In this document: positions 1-8,723 of the stretch, one piece after another
Position numbering within the stretch: position 1 is the stretch's first letter
How the letters are laid out: the number at the start of each line of letters is the position of its first letter
Origin: an alpha proteobacterium U9-1i
Lineage (GTDB): Bacteria > Pseudomonadota > Alphaproteobacteria > Caulobacterales > Aquidulcibacteraceae
DNA: 64,000 bases
NCBI GenBank assembly: GCA_000974665.1
Contig: BBSY01000002.1
Span: forward strand, 1,860,001-1,924,000
Direction: 5' to 3'
The notes under the pieces: generated by a model
What the model saw: the letters and a program-made list of their open reading frames with translations, nothing else
Databases searched by the model: none
What the model was told of the DNA's origin: nothing
Position numbers and translations under genes: made by a program

Positions 1-870
1 CGGGTTAAAGCGGCATTGGCGGCGTTAGGTGGGGCGACCCTCCTCGGGCTGTCGCCGATCGGCGTTCGGCTCTCGGAGCTGGGTCCGCAGGCCACCAACC
101 TATGGCGATTCCTCATCGCGCTGCCGATTCTGGCGGTATGGGCTGCCTCAACAGGCCGAGCGATTCCCGCGACTCAGCCGTTGGGCTGGCTTTTGTTCGC
201 TGGATTGCTGTTTGGCGGCGAACTGGCGCTGTGGGCGGCCGCTCTCAGCCACACCACAGTCGCCAACGCGACTTTGATGTCCAACATGACGCCGATCTTC
301 GCGGCCTTGTTCGGTTGGTTCGTCCTGAAGGAGCGGCTGAAGCCATCGATCTATTGGGGCGGCGCGGCGGCCCTCCTGGGCGCGCTGACTTTGTCGGTCG
401 CGCGCGCGCAAGCCGGCGCCGGCCCCGCATCGACCCCGGAGGAGGGCTGGCTCGGCGATCTGCTCGGGTTCTCCTCGGCCATTGGCTATGCGGGCTATCT
501 GTTGATCGTCCGCACGCTCGGCAATCGGGTCAGCACAGGCGCGGTGATGTTTTGGGCGACGTTAAGCGCCGCCGCTGTTGCTTTCGCGCTTAGCCTTGCA
601 TTTGGAGAAGCACTCTTCCCATCGACGCTGCGCGGTTGGGCAGTGCTCATTGTGCTCGGTGTTGTGGTGCAAGCGGCGGCGCAAGGCCTCATCGCTTACG
701 GCGTGCAGCGGCTGCCGATCGTCGTGTCCACGATCCTGCTTTGGATGCAGCCGCTCTCGGCGGCTGTGATCTCCTGGTTCCTGTTCGGCGAACACCTGGG
801 CGCGCTCGCCTTCGTCGGCGCGTCGCTGATCTTGTTCGGCGTTTTCGTGGTGCAGCGCGCGCGGGCTTAG
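1..870 (+). CDS. EamA/DMT-family exporter (5' end outside window)
   Basis: This is a multi-pass inner-membrane protein of the drug/metabolite transporter superfamily, which usually exports small metabolites. Nearly the whole reading frame is hydrophobic helices in two EamA-like halves, and the pattern GPQATNLWRFLIA followed by a late PLSAAVISWFLFGE segment is typical. The frame is open back to base 1 with no stop, and the family normally has a short cytoplasmic leader, so the true start lies upstream of the window. The TTG at 16 is only the first start-like codon visible. The gene ends four bases before the convergent lepB stop. The substrate cannot be told from sequence. Confidence 0.85.
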   Translation, partial: RVKAALAALGGATLLGLSPIGVRLSELGPQATNLWRFLIALPILAVWAASTGRAIPATQPLGWLLFAGLLFGGELALWAAALSHTTVANATLMSNMTPIFAALFGWFVLKERLKPSIYWGGAAALLGALTLSVARAQAGAGPASTPEEGWLGDLLGFSSAIGYAGYLLIVRTLGNRVSTGAVMFWATLSAAAVAFALSLAFGEALFPSTLRGWAVLIVLGVVVQAAAQGLIAYGVQRLPIVVSTILLWMQPLSAAVISWFLFGEHLGALAFVGASLILFGVFVVQRARA

Positions 871-874
871 AGGC

Positions 875-1609
875 TCAATCGTGCAGCGGCTTCAGCCAGC
901 GTGACCGCGCACAGCTCACCGTTGGATCGCCGCTGCAATTGCGCGGCGCGAAGAACACTGTTTCCGCGCGCCCGATCAGATTGTCGATCGGCACCGGCCC
1001 CATGCCGTCCCAGCGGCTGTCGAGCGAATTGTCGCGATTGTCGCCCATGAAGAACACGTGGCGGGGCGGCACTGTGTAGGGGCCGAACGTATCGAAATCG
1101 CTTTCGCCACGATCATGCACGACGTGGCGCACGCCGCCGGGCAGCGTCTCGAAGCTGCGCGTGATCCATTCGCGGCCTTCGTCGTGCGCCTCGCGCACCA
1201 TTTGCTGGGCGCCGTCCACCGGCAGCATCTCGCCGTTCAGCATCAAGCGCCCAGAGCGCACTTCGATCACGTCGCCGGGCAGGCCGATCAAGCGTTTGAT
1301 CATCACCTTGCCGTCCATCGGATGGGTAAACACCACCACATCGCCCCGGCGCGGCATCTGCTCGAACAGACGCCGCTCGCCCGGCGAAAACAGCGCGCCG
1401 ATGTTCAGTGGCAGCGATTGACGGCTATAGCCGTACGCGAATTTCGAGACGATCACGCGGTCGCCGACTTCCAAAGTCGGCACCATGCTTTCGGACGGAA
1501 TGGAATATTGCGCGAATGCGACAGTGGTGATCCCAAGATACACCACAAGCGCGCCGGCGATGACCCGCACCCACTCGACGATCTCGGCGCGGATTTTCTG
1601 CATGTCCAT
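875..1609 (-). CDS. lepB: Signal peptidase I
   Basis: This membrane-anchored serine protease removes signal peptides from secreted proteins. One transmembrane helix (about residues 13-33) is followed by box B with SIPSESM, where Ser41 is the expected nucleophile. Box D (VMIKRLIGLPGD) holds the general-base Lys105, and box E reads GDNRDNSLDSR. The length of 244 residues is normal for the family. An ATG at 1603 could also serve as start, losing two residues. The gene diverges from the EI24 gene and converges on the DMT exporter. Confidence 0.95.
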   Translation of the reverse strand: MDMQKIRAEIVEWVRVIAGALVVYLGITTVAFAQYSIPSESMVPTLEVGDRVIVSKFAYGYSRQSLPLNIGALFSPGERRLFEQMPRRGDVVVFTHPMDGKVMIKRLIGLPGDVIEVRSGRLMLNGEMLPVDGAQQMVREAHDEGREWITRSFETLPGGVRHVVHDRGESDFDTFGPYTVPPRHVFFMGDNRDNSLDSRWDGMGPVPIDNLIGRAETVFFAPRNCSGDPTVSCARSRWLKPLHD

Positions 1610-1673
1610 GGCGCCAAGCCTTGAAGCGCTGCGGATTTTCGGTCAAGGCCCGGACGTGTAGGAGGCGAGTGGC

Positions 1674-2342
1674 ATGCGACCAGCGCCAGTGTCGGCCATC
1701 GGCGGCGGCTTGAAAGACGTGCTCGGCGGACGCCTTGGCGGGCTTGCCTTTCTCTGTTTCGTATTCGCGCTGGCGGCGACGATTGCGGCGGCGTGGGCCG
1801 CTTTCCGTTACCTGGTGCCGATGATCCCGGAAGGCGAGGGCTGGCTCGCGTGGGTCTACAATGCCAGCGAATGGCTCGCAGGCGCGGGCATCGTCATCTT
1901 GTCGATCGTGCTTGCGCCTGGCCTTTCCATGTTTGTCGGCGGCGTGCTTTTCGACGTGGCGGCGGCGCGCGTGGAGAAAAGCGTGGGCCTTGGCGAAGGC
2001 CGCTTGGTCCCGTTGCACGAAGGCTTGCTCAACGGCTTGCGCATCGCTTGGCCCGCGCTCGTTCTCAACCTCATCTCGCTCCCGCTGATCTTCGTGCCCG
2101 TGGTGAACATCGTCTGGTTCTTGGCGCTCAACGGTTATCTGATGGGCCGCGAGTATTTCTCGCTCGCCGCCGTCCGCCGCATGACGTGGCCCGAAGCGCG
2201 CGCTTTGCGTGCGCGGCATGCGCCCGCGATCTTCTTGGTGGGCGTCGTAGCCGCCATCGTTCCATTCTTCGCGCCGCTCTTCGGCGCCAGCGCCATGACG
2301 CGCTTGATCAGCTCGCTTTCCGCCAGAAGCGGTAGGTCGTGA
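1674..2342 (+). CDS. EI24 domain (CysZ-like) membrane protein
   Basis: The 222 residues contain about four to five long hydrophobic segments, and the middle (LVPLHEGLLNGLRIAWPALVLN, then LISLPLIFVPVVNIVWFLALNG) has the look of the EI24 family. That family includes the sulfate transporter CysZ, but the substrate here is unknown. The start is supported by GGAGGCGAG a few bases upstream. The last 35 bases overlap the 3' end of the convergent GNAT gene, the longest convergent overlap in the window. Confidence 0.75.
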   Translation: MRPAPVSAIGGGLKDVLGGRLGGLAFLCFVFALAATIAAAWAAFRYLVPMIPEGEGWLAWVYNASEWLAGAGIVILSIVLAPGLSMFVGGVLFDVAAARVEKSVGLGEGRLVPLHEGLLNGLRIAWPALVLNLISLPLIFVPVVNIVWFLALNGYLMGREYFSLAAVRRMTWPEARALRARHAPAIFLVGVVAAIVPFFAPLFGASAMTRLISSLSARSGRS

Positions 2343-3054
2343 GCTTGGTGAATCCTTCGGTCTCGTAAAGCGCGATCGCCGGCCAATTCTCCGCGTCCAC
2401 TTGTAGGAACGCGTGCTCGGCGCCGTGTTCACCCGCCCAATGCAGCAACGCGCGCAGAATGTGCCGCCCATGCCCGCGCCGCCGCGCGTCAGGTACGGTG
2501 CGCATCAGAAACACGCCCGCCAGCTTGTCCGCCAGGGCACTCATGCCCACCGCCAAAGGCCGCGCGCCATCCGACCGCGCCGCGAACGCAGCCGGCGCCG
2601 GCGCACGCGCCGCGATGGAGCGGCGCTCTTCCAGTTCGTCCGGCTCCGGCGTTGAATCGCGCAACGCCTGGTCAAACACTGCGTTCAGAACCGGGCTCAC
2701 ACTGACGTCCTCGAACACACCCAAAGCGGCGCCGAACGGGCGCGCCATAATCAATGTCACCATCGTCTCGGAATAACCGCGCGCCGCGAGCCGCGCCGGC
2801 AAGTCGCCCGGCGCATAGGCGCCGTCGGTCAGCTTGAAGCGCGGCGCCAGTTTGCGCGCGGCGTACCAGCGTTCCGCATCATCGATCGCCGCGTCCACAT
2901 CGCCGCCGCGCCAGTCCAGCGGCCAGACCGCATTCACGCGCCCTGTGACGCCGCTCGCCGCCAGAAATAGCCAACCGTCGCGCGCTTCGGTTTCGGCAGC
3001 GGGCCAGGACTTGATCGTAGCGTGCTCAATATCAAGTGGCGTCGGCGCGTTCAT
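2308..3054 (-). CDS. GNAT family N-acetyltransferase
   Basis: The acetyl-CoA binding motif A appears late in the protein as TVPDARRRGHGRHILRALL, followed by ALYETEGFTKLTTYRFWRK, which is the usual GNAT C-terminal strand. The first 150 residues are a less conserved half, so the protein may be a degenerate double-GNAT. The acceptor substrate is unknown. It lies 25 bases downstream of ecm on the same strand and is probably the last gene of that transcription unit. Confidence 0.8.
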   Translation of the reverse strand: MNAPTPLDIEHATIKSWPAAETEARDGWLFLAASGVTGRVNAVWPLDWRGGDVDAAIDDAERWYAARKLAPRFKLTDGAYAPGDLPARLAARGYSETMVTLIMARPFGAALGVFEDVSVSPVLNAVFDQALRDSTPEPDELEERRSIAARAPAPAAFAARSDGARPLAVGMSALADKLAGVFLMRTVPDARRRGHGRHILRALLHWAGEHGAEHAFLQVDAENWPAIALYETEGFTKLTTYRFWRKAS

Positions 3055-3079
3055 GTCTGCGTGCTACCACATTAGAGTG

Positions 3080-5053
3080 TCACGTGTTCGCCTTTGCGAC
3101 CAGCTTCACAACGTCGCCCATGATGCTGGTGATTTTGAAATCCTTCGGCGTGTACACCGCCGCCACGCCCATCTGCTTCAGCGCCAAAGCGTCCGCCGGC
3201 GGGATGATGCCGCCGACGATCAGCGGCGCGTTCACGCCCTCCGCACGCATCAGCCGCACTACTTCCTGTACCAGGTCGAGATGCGAGCCGGAGAGGATGG
3301 AGAGGCCCACCGCATGCGCGCGCTTTTCCTTCGCCGCCGCGACGATCTCGGCCGGCGTCAGGCGAATACCTTCGTACACGACCTCCATGCCCGCCGCGCG
3401 CCCGCGCGCCGCGATTTGCTCAGCGCCGTTGGAATGTCCATCAAGCCCCGGCTTGCCGACCAAGAACGTGAGCTGCCGCCCCAGCTTCTCCGAGAGCGCC
3501 GCGACGTCGGCTTTCACCGCGTCCAAATCCTCGATGTCGCTTTCCACGATCAGCGCCACGCCCGTCGGCGCGCGATACTCGCCAAACACCTCGCGCAACG
3601 CGAACGACCATTCGCCTGTGGTCACGCCCGCTTTCGCGCACGCCAAAGACGCCGGCATCACGTTGCGCTCTTCTTTCGCCGCTGCGCGCAAGTCTGCGAG
3701 CGCTGCTTCAACCGCGCCGGCATCGCGCTGCGCGCGCCAAGCTTTGAGTCGCGCGATCTGCTGCGCTTCAACCGCGAAATCCACCGTCTGAATACTCTTC
3801 TCGCCCACCTCGAGCGGGGAGGGTTCGCCTTCGGTGTAGCAATTCACGCCGACGACCTTGATCGCGCCCGTCTCGATCGCCTCGGCGCGCTTGCGGTTCG
3901 ATTCCACCAGCGACGCTTTGAGATAGCCAGCTTCCACAGCCGCTACCGCACCGCCCATCGCCTCGATGTTCTTCAACTCGACCCGCGCGCCTTCCATGAG
4001 CTGCGCAACTTTGGCTTCGATCACCTTCGAACCATCGAAGATGTCCTCGTACTCCAGCAAATCGGTCTCATAGGCGAGGATCTGCTGCATCCGCAGCGAC
4101 CATTGCTGATCCCAAGGCCGCGGCAGCCCTAAAGCTTCGTTCCACGCCGGCAGTTGCACGGCGCGGGCGCGTGCGTCCTTCGACAGCGTCACCGCCAACG
4201 TCTCCAGCAAGATGCGATAGACGTTGTTCTCCGCTTGCTGCTCTGTCAGCCCCAGAGAGTTCACTTGCACGCCATAGCGAAAGCGCAGCGCGCTTGCGTC
4301 CGTGACGCCATAGCGCTGGCGGCCGATCTCTTCCCACAAGCGCCCGAACGCGCGCATCTTTGAAAGCTCAGTGATGAAGCGCATGCCGGCGTTCACGAAG
4401 AACGAGATGCGCGAGAACACCGCCGCGAAGCGTGCCTCCGGCACTTCGCCGCGCGCCTTCACCTCATCCAGCACCGCGATCGACGCCGCCAGTGCGAACG
4501 CCAGCTCTTGCTCCGGCGTCGCGCCGGCTTCCTGCAAATGGTAGGAGCACACGTTCATCGGATTCCATTTTGGAATCGCGTCGAGGCTCCAGGCGATCGT
4601 ATCGGCGGTGAGCTTCAGGCTCGGGCGCGGCGGGAAGATGAACGTCCCGCGCGAGAGATATTCCTTGATGATGTCGTTCTGCGTCGTGCCAGTGAGCTTC
4701 TTCGGATCGGCGCCTTGCTCTTCCGCGAGCGACACATAAAGCGCGATCAGCCACGCCGCCGGCGCGTTGATCGTCATCGACGTGTTCATGCGCTCAAGCG
4801 GAATGCCGTCGAACAGCGCCCGCATATCGCCCAGATGCCCAACCGGCACGCCGACTTTGCCAACCTCGCCTCGCGCCAGGATGTGGTCGCTGTCGTAACC
4901 GGTCTGCGTCGGTAGATCGAAGGCGACCGAGAGGCCGGTCTGCCCTTTGGCCAGGTTCGACCGGTAGAGCTTGTTCGACTCCGCCGGCGTCGAGTGCCCA
5001 GCGTAGGTGCGGAAGATCCAAGGCTGGTCCGGTGCGTGCTGAAAAGGAGTCAT
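3080..5053 (-). CDS. ecm: Ethylmalonyl-CoA mutase (MeaA/Ecm type)
   Basis: This adenosylcobalamin enzyme converts (2R)-ethylmalonyl-CoA to (2S)-methylsuccinyl-CoA in the ethylmalonyl-CoA pathway. The N-terminal catalytic TIM barrel carries RTYAGHSTPAESNKLYRSNL, GLSVAFDLPTQTGYDSDH and MNTSMTINAPAAW. Those residues are typical of Ecm/MeaA and differ from methylmalonyl-CoA mutase, which reads FDLATHRGYDSDH. The last 130 residues are the B12-binding domain, with GLDGHSNG as the DxHxxG cobalt-ligand motif. Fusion of both domains in about 660 residues is usual. The start is ATG 5053; a GTG at 5071 adds six residues, and neither has a clear ribosome site. The gene sits 42 bases after the MFS gene in the same direction, with ccr diverging 2.4 kb upstream, so pathway context agrees. 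Confidence 0.93.
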   Translation of the reverse strand: MTPFQHAPDQPWIFRTYAGHSTPAESNKLYRSNLAKGQTGLSVAFDLPTQTGYDSDHILARGEVGKVGVPVGHLGDMRALFDGIPLERMNTSMTINAPAAWLIALYVSLAEEQGADPKKLTGTTQNDIIKEYLSRGTFIFPPRPSLKLTADTIAWSLDAIPKWNPMNVCSYHLQEAGATPEQELAFALAASIAVLDEVKARGEVPEARFAAVFSRISFFVNAGMRFITELSKMRAFGRLWEEIGRQRYGVTDASALRFRYGVQVNSLGLTEQQAENNVYRILLETLAVTLSKDARARAVQLPAWNEALGLPRPWDQQWSLRMQQILAYETDLLEYEDIFDGSKVIEAKVAQLMEGARVELKNIEAMGGAVAAVEAGYLKASLVESNRKRAEAIETGAIKVVGVNCYTEGEPSPLEVGEKSIQTVDFAVEAQQIARLKAWRAQRDAGAVEAALADLRAAAKEERNVMPASLACAKAGVTTGEWSFALREVFGEYRAPTGVALIVESDIEDLDAVKADVAALSEKLGRQLTFLVGKPGLDGHSNGAEQIAARGRAAGMEVVYEGIRLTPAEIVAAAKEKRAHAVGLSILSGSHLDLVQEVVRLMRAEGVNAPLIVGGIIPPADALALKQMGVAAVYTPKDFKITSIMGDVVKLVAKANT

Positions 5054-5095
5054 AGCGTGCTCATGCTGCACTGCAAAAAGCCAGACGGCTAGACC

Positions 5096-6463
5096 CTAGC
5101 GTTGTTGAGGCGAAGCCTCGTCAATCGCGCGCGCCTGAGTGCGCGGCAGAGCCAGTAAAACTAAGGCGCCGATCAATGCCGCGGCCGCCAGCGCCAGCAA
5201 CGCTGGTTCGCTTGCGCCGTTATTGGCGGTGCGGATACGGCCGATGATGTCCGGGCCGAAATGGCCGCCAAGATTGCCGAAGGCGTTGATCCAGGCGATG
5301 CCTGCCGCAGCGGCAGTGCCGGAGAGAAACGCCGTCGGCAATGACCAGAACGTCACCACCCACGACAATGTGCCGGAGAGCACCAAAGCCAACGCCGCGA
5401 TCGCGGCGATCGCCGAATGGCCGAACGCCGCGAGCAACAAGAGCCCAACCATCGCCACCAACATGCCGCCGGCCGCGTGCCAGCGTCGTTCGCCCGTGTG
5501 GTCGGAGTGGCGGCTCCACAAGATCATAACGATAGCCGCCGTGCCCCAAGGGATCATGTTGATGAGGCCGATGCGAAGGAAATCGTCAGGCGCGAGCCCG
5601 AGTTCCTGAATGATCGTCGGCATCCAAAAGTTGGCGGCGTACAAACAGCCCGCGCCACAAAAATAAACCAGCGCCAGCGCCCACACGCGCAGATCGGCGA
5701 AGGTCTCCGCAAATCCGTGCCGCACGCCGAGCACGCTTTTGTGCGCTTCGTCCGCGTCCACGGCGGCGACGACAAAATCCTGTTCCGCCGCACTCAGCCA
5801 GCGCGCCGAGCGGGGACCGTCGGGCAACAGGAACAGCACGACCACGCCCATGAGCACGGACGGAATGCCTTCGAGCAGGAACAGCCATTGCCAGCCGCGC
5901 CAACCGCTCACGCCATCCATGTATTGCATGATCGCGCCCGAGAGCGGTGAGCCGATCAGGTTCGAGAGCGCAATCGCGCTCATGAAAAGCCCAACCATCT
6001 GCGCGCGGCGCCCCGCCGGAAACCAATAGGTGAGATAAAGGATGACACCTGGAAAGAAGCCGGCCTCAGCGACGCCCAGCAGAAAGCGCAAGAGGTAGAA
6101 CGTGAACTCCGCGTCGGTGCAACCGAACGCCGCCGCGATCGGTCCCCAATGCAATGCGCCGGTGAACATGAAGCATGACGAGATGACGCCCCAACTCACC
6201 ATGATGCGCGCGATCCAGCGCCGCGCACCGACCTTCTGCAGGATCAGATTGCTCGGCACCTCGAACAAAAAATAGCCGATGAAGAAAATTCCCGCGCCGA
6301 AGCCGTACATGGCGTCGCTCAGCGCCAGATCGCCCGCCATCTGCAGCTTGGCGAAGCCGACATTCACCCGGTCGAGGAACGCGGCGATGTAGCAAAGGAA
6401 CAGGAGCGGGATCAGCCGCCAGACCACTTTGGCGTAGAGCGTTGTCTCGGCCTTGGCGTCCAT
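5096..6463 (-). CDS. MFS transporter, anion:cation symporter (ACS) type
   Basis: The 455-residue protein has twelve predicted transmembrane helices and starts with a cytoplasmic leader followed by FLCYIAAFLDRVNVGFAKLQM. The DRVNVGFA signature is characteristic of the ACS family of organic-anion importers (tartrate, 4-hydroxyphenylacetate, phthalate and similar). A longer reading frame to 6592 exists, but ATG 6463 has a GGGGGA ribosome site and lies 11 bases after the upstream GNAT stop. The gene is directly upstream of ecm, which suggests uptake of an organic acid that feeds the ethylmalonyl-CoA pathway. That link is inference from position only. Confidence 0.87.
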   Translation of the reverse strand: MDAKAETTLYAKVVWRLIPLLFLCYIAAFLDRVNVGFAKLQMAGDLALSDAMYGFGAGIFFIGYFLFEVPSNLILQKVGARRWIARIMVSWGVISSCFMFTGALHWGPIAAAFGCTDAEFTFYLLRFLLGVAEAGFFPGVILYLTYWFPAGRRAQMVGLFMSAIALSNLIGSPLSGAIMQYMDGVSGWRGWQWLFLLEGIPSVLMGVVVLFLLPDGPRSARWLSAAEQDFVVAAVDADEAHKSVLGVRHGFAETFADLRVWALALVYFCGAGCLYAANFWMPTIIQELGLAPDDFLRIGLINMIPWGTAAIVMILWSRHSDHTGERRWHAAGGMLVAMVGLLLLAAFGHSAIAAIAALALVLSGTLSWVVTFWSLPTAFLSGTAAAAGIAWINAFGNLGGHFGPDIIGRIRTANNGASEPALLALAAAALIGALVLLALPRTQARAIDEASPQQR

Positions 6464-6474
6464 CGTGTCCCCCG

Positions 6475-6981
6475 CTATTCCTCTGCGCCCATCAGATCGA
6501 GGTGCATGATGTGAAGCCCCACATAGCCCTCGCGGGGATGATGGAACGCTTCCGGCACGGTGGCGATGATTTTGAATCCGATAGAGACCCATGCCTTCAC
6601 CGCAGCGTGGTTCGCTGCAACGACGGCGTTGAATTGCATGGCGCGATACCCTGCGTCCCGCGCCCAGGCGACCGCATGCGCCCCAAGCGCGCGCCCAACG
6701 CCTTTGCCGCGCGCATCCGGGTGAACGATGAAGCCGGCATTGGCGACATGCGCGCCCGGTCCCAATTGGTTCGGATTCACCTTCGCGCTTCCCACGACGG
6801 CGCCAGCGTCATCGACCGCGACGAACACGTGCGTCGGCGGCCGCGCAACCCAAATCGCGCGCGCCATCTGTTCGCTGACGTCGGTTGGATACGTAAACGT
6901 GTCGCCCGCCGCGGCGACAGCTCTTAGGATCGGCCAAACCTGCGGCCAATCGCTTTCGGAGAAGGGGCGGATCGAGGTCAC
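6475..6981 (-). CDS. GNAT family N-acetyltransferase
   Basis: This compact 168-residue single-domain acetyltransferase has motif A as VHPDARGKGVGRALGAHAV and a typical motif B with AAVKAWVSIGFKIIATVPEAFHH. The end of the protein resembles GNATs that acetylate small amines or antibiotics, but no substrate can be named. It starts at GTG, since no nearby ATG is in frame. It is the second gene of the presumed YeaQ-like, GNAT, MFS, ecm, GNAT transcription unit, with 47 bases separating it from the YeaQ-like gene. Confidence 0.85.
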   Translation of the reverse strand: MTSIRPFSESDWPQVWPILRAVAAAGDTFTYPTDVSEQMARAIWVARPPTHVFVAVDDAGAVVGSAKVNPNQLGPGAHVANAGFIVHPDARGKGVGRALGAHAVAWARDAGYRAMQFNAVVAANHAAVKAWVSIGFKIIATVPEAFHHPREGYVGLHIMHLDLMGAEE

Positions 6982-7028
6982 CGCCGTGCGCTACACGGCG
7001 GCAATCCTCAACGCAATTGCGCGGTTCG

Positions 7029-7286
7029 TCAGGCCGCTCGTCGGAAAAGCCCGATCACGAGCAGGAGGATGATTGCGCCGATAGTGGCGTAGACGATGGC
7101 CGTAATCAGCGGATTGACCACAACAAAAGCGACACCCAGTTGCGGCAACAACCAGCCGGCGATGATGGCGCCGATGACGCCGACAACAAGATTGCCGACA
7201 AGACCGAGCCCGTAGCCGCGCACGACTACGCCCGCGAGCCAACCGGCGACGATGCCGACGATGATCCAAATCAGAATGTCAGGCAT
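7029..7286 (-). CDS. GlsB/YeaQ/YmgE family small membrane protein
   Basis: This is an 85-residue, very hydrophobic protein with three transmembrane segments. It has the glycine-rich pattern IIVGIVAGWLAGVVVRG, then GLVGNLVVGVIGAIIAGWLLP, that defines the transglycosylase-associated (YeaQ/GlsB) stress membrane proteins. The biochemical role of the family is unresolved. A strong ribosome site (GGAGGGAGAC) precedes ATG 7286. The same frame stays open for another 780 bases upstream, but that part is antisense to ccr and not coding. The gene faces away from ccr across a 171-base regulatory region. Confidence 0.88.
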   Translation of the reverse strand: MPDILIWIIVGIVAGWLAGVVVRGYGLGLVGNLVVGVIGAIIAGWLLPQLGVAFVVVNPLITAIVYATIGAIILLLVIGLFRRAA

Positions 7287-7381
7287 GGACGTCTCCCTCC
7301 GCGAGCCCAAACGCCCGCCGGTACTGTAACGCCGCCGCCACGGTTTGGCTCCCAACGTGGTTGACGTAGCGCGGTCCGTGC

Positions 7382-7395
7382 TCGCACCTGCGAAA
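7382..7395. promoter_or_regulatory. Palindromic candidate operator shared with the mcd upstream region
   Basis: The sequence TCGCACCTGCGAAA contains the perfect inverted repeat TCGCA-CC-TGCGA. It sits 62 bases before the ccr start, inside the divergent spacer between ccr and the ecm-containing minus-strand run. The same 14 bases occur at 19770-19783, just before mcd. Regulators of this pathway in other Alphaproteobacteria (ScfR/RamB/PccR family, CcrR) bind palindromes. Assignment of this site to any of them is inference. Confidence 0.5.
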
Positions 7396-7457
7396 CAGGA
7401 CATTGACGCAGTGCAGCAAAAGCGCTCACTCTTGCAGCCCCTAAGGGAGGCCAGGGC

Positions 7458-8723
7458 ATGGCGCAGGCGAACTTGAAGTCGGTGAAGGACATTTACCCTA
7501 TCGGGGAGATACCGCCGCAATTCCACGTACCGCAGAAAATGTGGGCGTGGGCGATCCGCAAGGAGCGCCACGGCCGCCCCGCAACGGCGATGCAGCTGGA
7601 AGAAGTGCCTGTCCCCGAAGTCGGCGAAGACGAAGCGCTCGTGCTCGTGATGGCCGCAGGCGTAAATTACAATGGCGTGTGGGCCGCCTTGGGCGAGCCG
7701 ATGAGCGTGCTCGACGTCCACAAGCAGCCTTATCACGTCGCGGGCTCCGATGCGTCGGGCATCGTTTGGGCCGTCGGCTCCAAGGTGAAGCGCTGGAAGC
7801 CTGGCGACGAGGTCGTCATCCATTGCAATCAGGACGATGGCGACGACGAAGAATGCAACGGCGGCGACCCGATGTTCTCGCCCAGCCAACGCATCTGGGG
7901 CTACGAAACAACCGACGGCTCCTTCGCGCAATTCTGCAAAGTACAGGCGCGCCAAATGATGCCGCGCCCGAAGCATCTCACCTGGGAAGAGGCGGCCTGC
8001 TACACCCTCACGCTCGCGACCGCCTATCGCATGCTGTTCGGCTGGCGCCCGAACGTGCTGCGTCCTGGCCAAAACGTTTTGGTGTGGGGCGCGTCCGGCG
8101 GCCTCGGCGTATTCGCGACGCAGCTTTGCGCCGTGTCAGGCGCGCATGCGATCGGCGTCGTCTCCGATGAGAGCAAAAAAGATTATGTGCTCTCGATGGG
8201 CGCGAAAGCCGTGCTCAACCGTAAGGACTTCAATTGCTGGGGGCAGCTGCCGAAGGTCAACGGCGAGGGCTTCGCCGAGTACATGAAAGAAGTCGCCAAG
8301 TTCGGCAAAGCCGTGCGCGCCATCACTGGCGGCAAGGATCCCGACATTGTCTTCGAGCATCCGGGCGAAGCCACGTTTCCGGTATCGGTGCGCATCGTCA
8401 AACGCGGCGGCATGGTTGTGATCTGCGCCGGCACCACTGGCTACAATCTCACCATGGACGCGCGTTATCTCTGGATGCACCAAAAGCGCGTGCAGGGCTC
8501 ACACTTCGCGCACCTCTATCACGCCGCCCAAGCCAACCAGCTCGTCATCGATCGCCGCATCGACCCTGCCATGGGCGAAGTGTTCCCCTGGGACAAAATC
8601 CCCGACGCGCACGAGAAGATGCTCGATAACAAGCACACGCCCGGCAACATGGCCGTGCTGGTGAGCGCACCGCGCTCGGGGCTGCGCACCTGGGAAGACG
8701 TTGTCGAGGCGAGTGGGGGTTAG
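7458..8723 (+). CDS. ccr: Crotonyl-CoA carboxylase/reductase
   Basis: This NADPH-dependent enzyme reductively carboxylates crotonyl-CoA to (2S)-ethylmalonyl-CoA, the committed step of the ethylmalonyl-CoA pathway for acetate and C1/C2 assimilation. It is a zinc-independent medium-chain dehydrogenase/reductase of 421 residues. The N-terminal segment DIYPIGEIPPQFHVPQKMWAWAI, the internal VNYNGVWAALGEP and the nucleotide motif VWGASGGLGVFATQL are closely Ccr-like. FEHPGEATFPVSV lies in the region linked to CO2 and substrate binding. GGGAGG precedes ATG 7458. The stop overlaps the stop of the convergent protease gene by four bases (TTAG). Confidence 0.95.
   Translation: MAQANLKSVKDIYPIGEIPPQFHVPQKMWAWAIRKERHGRPATAMQLEEVPVPEVGEDEALVLVMAAGVNYNGVWAALGEPMSVLDVHKQPYHVAGSDASGIVWAVGSKVKRWKPGDEVVIHCNQDDGDDEECNGGDPMFSPSQRIWGYETTDGSFAQFCKVQARQMMPRPKHLTWEEAACYTLTLATAYRMLFGWRPNVLRPGQNVLVWGASGGLGVFATQLCAVSGAHAIGVVSDESKKDYVLSMGAKAVLNRKDFNCWGQLPKVNGEGFAEYMKEVAKFGKAVRAITGGKDPDIVFEHPGEATFPVSVRIVKRGGMVVICAGTTGYNLTMDARYLWMHQKRVQGSHFAHLYHAAQANQLVIDRRIDPAMGEVFPWDKIPDAHEKMLDNKHTPGNMAVLVSAPRSGLRTWEDVVEASGG

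Noticed and set aside
7029-8072. 347-codon minus-strand frame over ccr
   Set aside because: Only its last 86 codons (from ATG 7286) are a real YeaQ-like gene; the rest is antisense to ccr and has no domain-like sequence.
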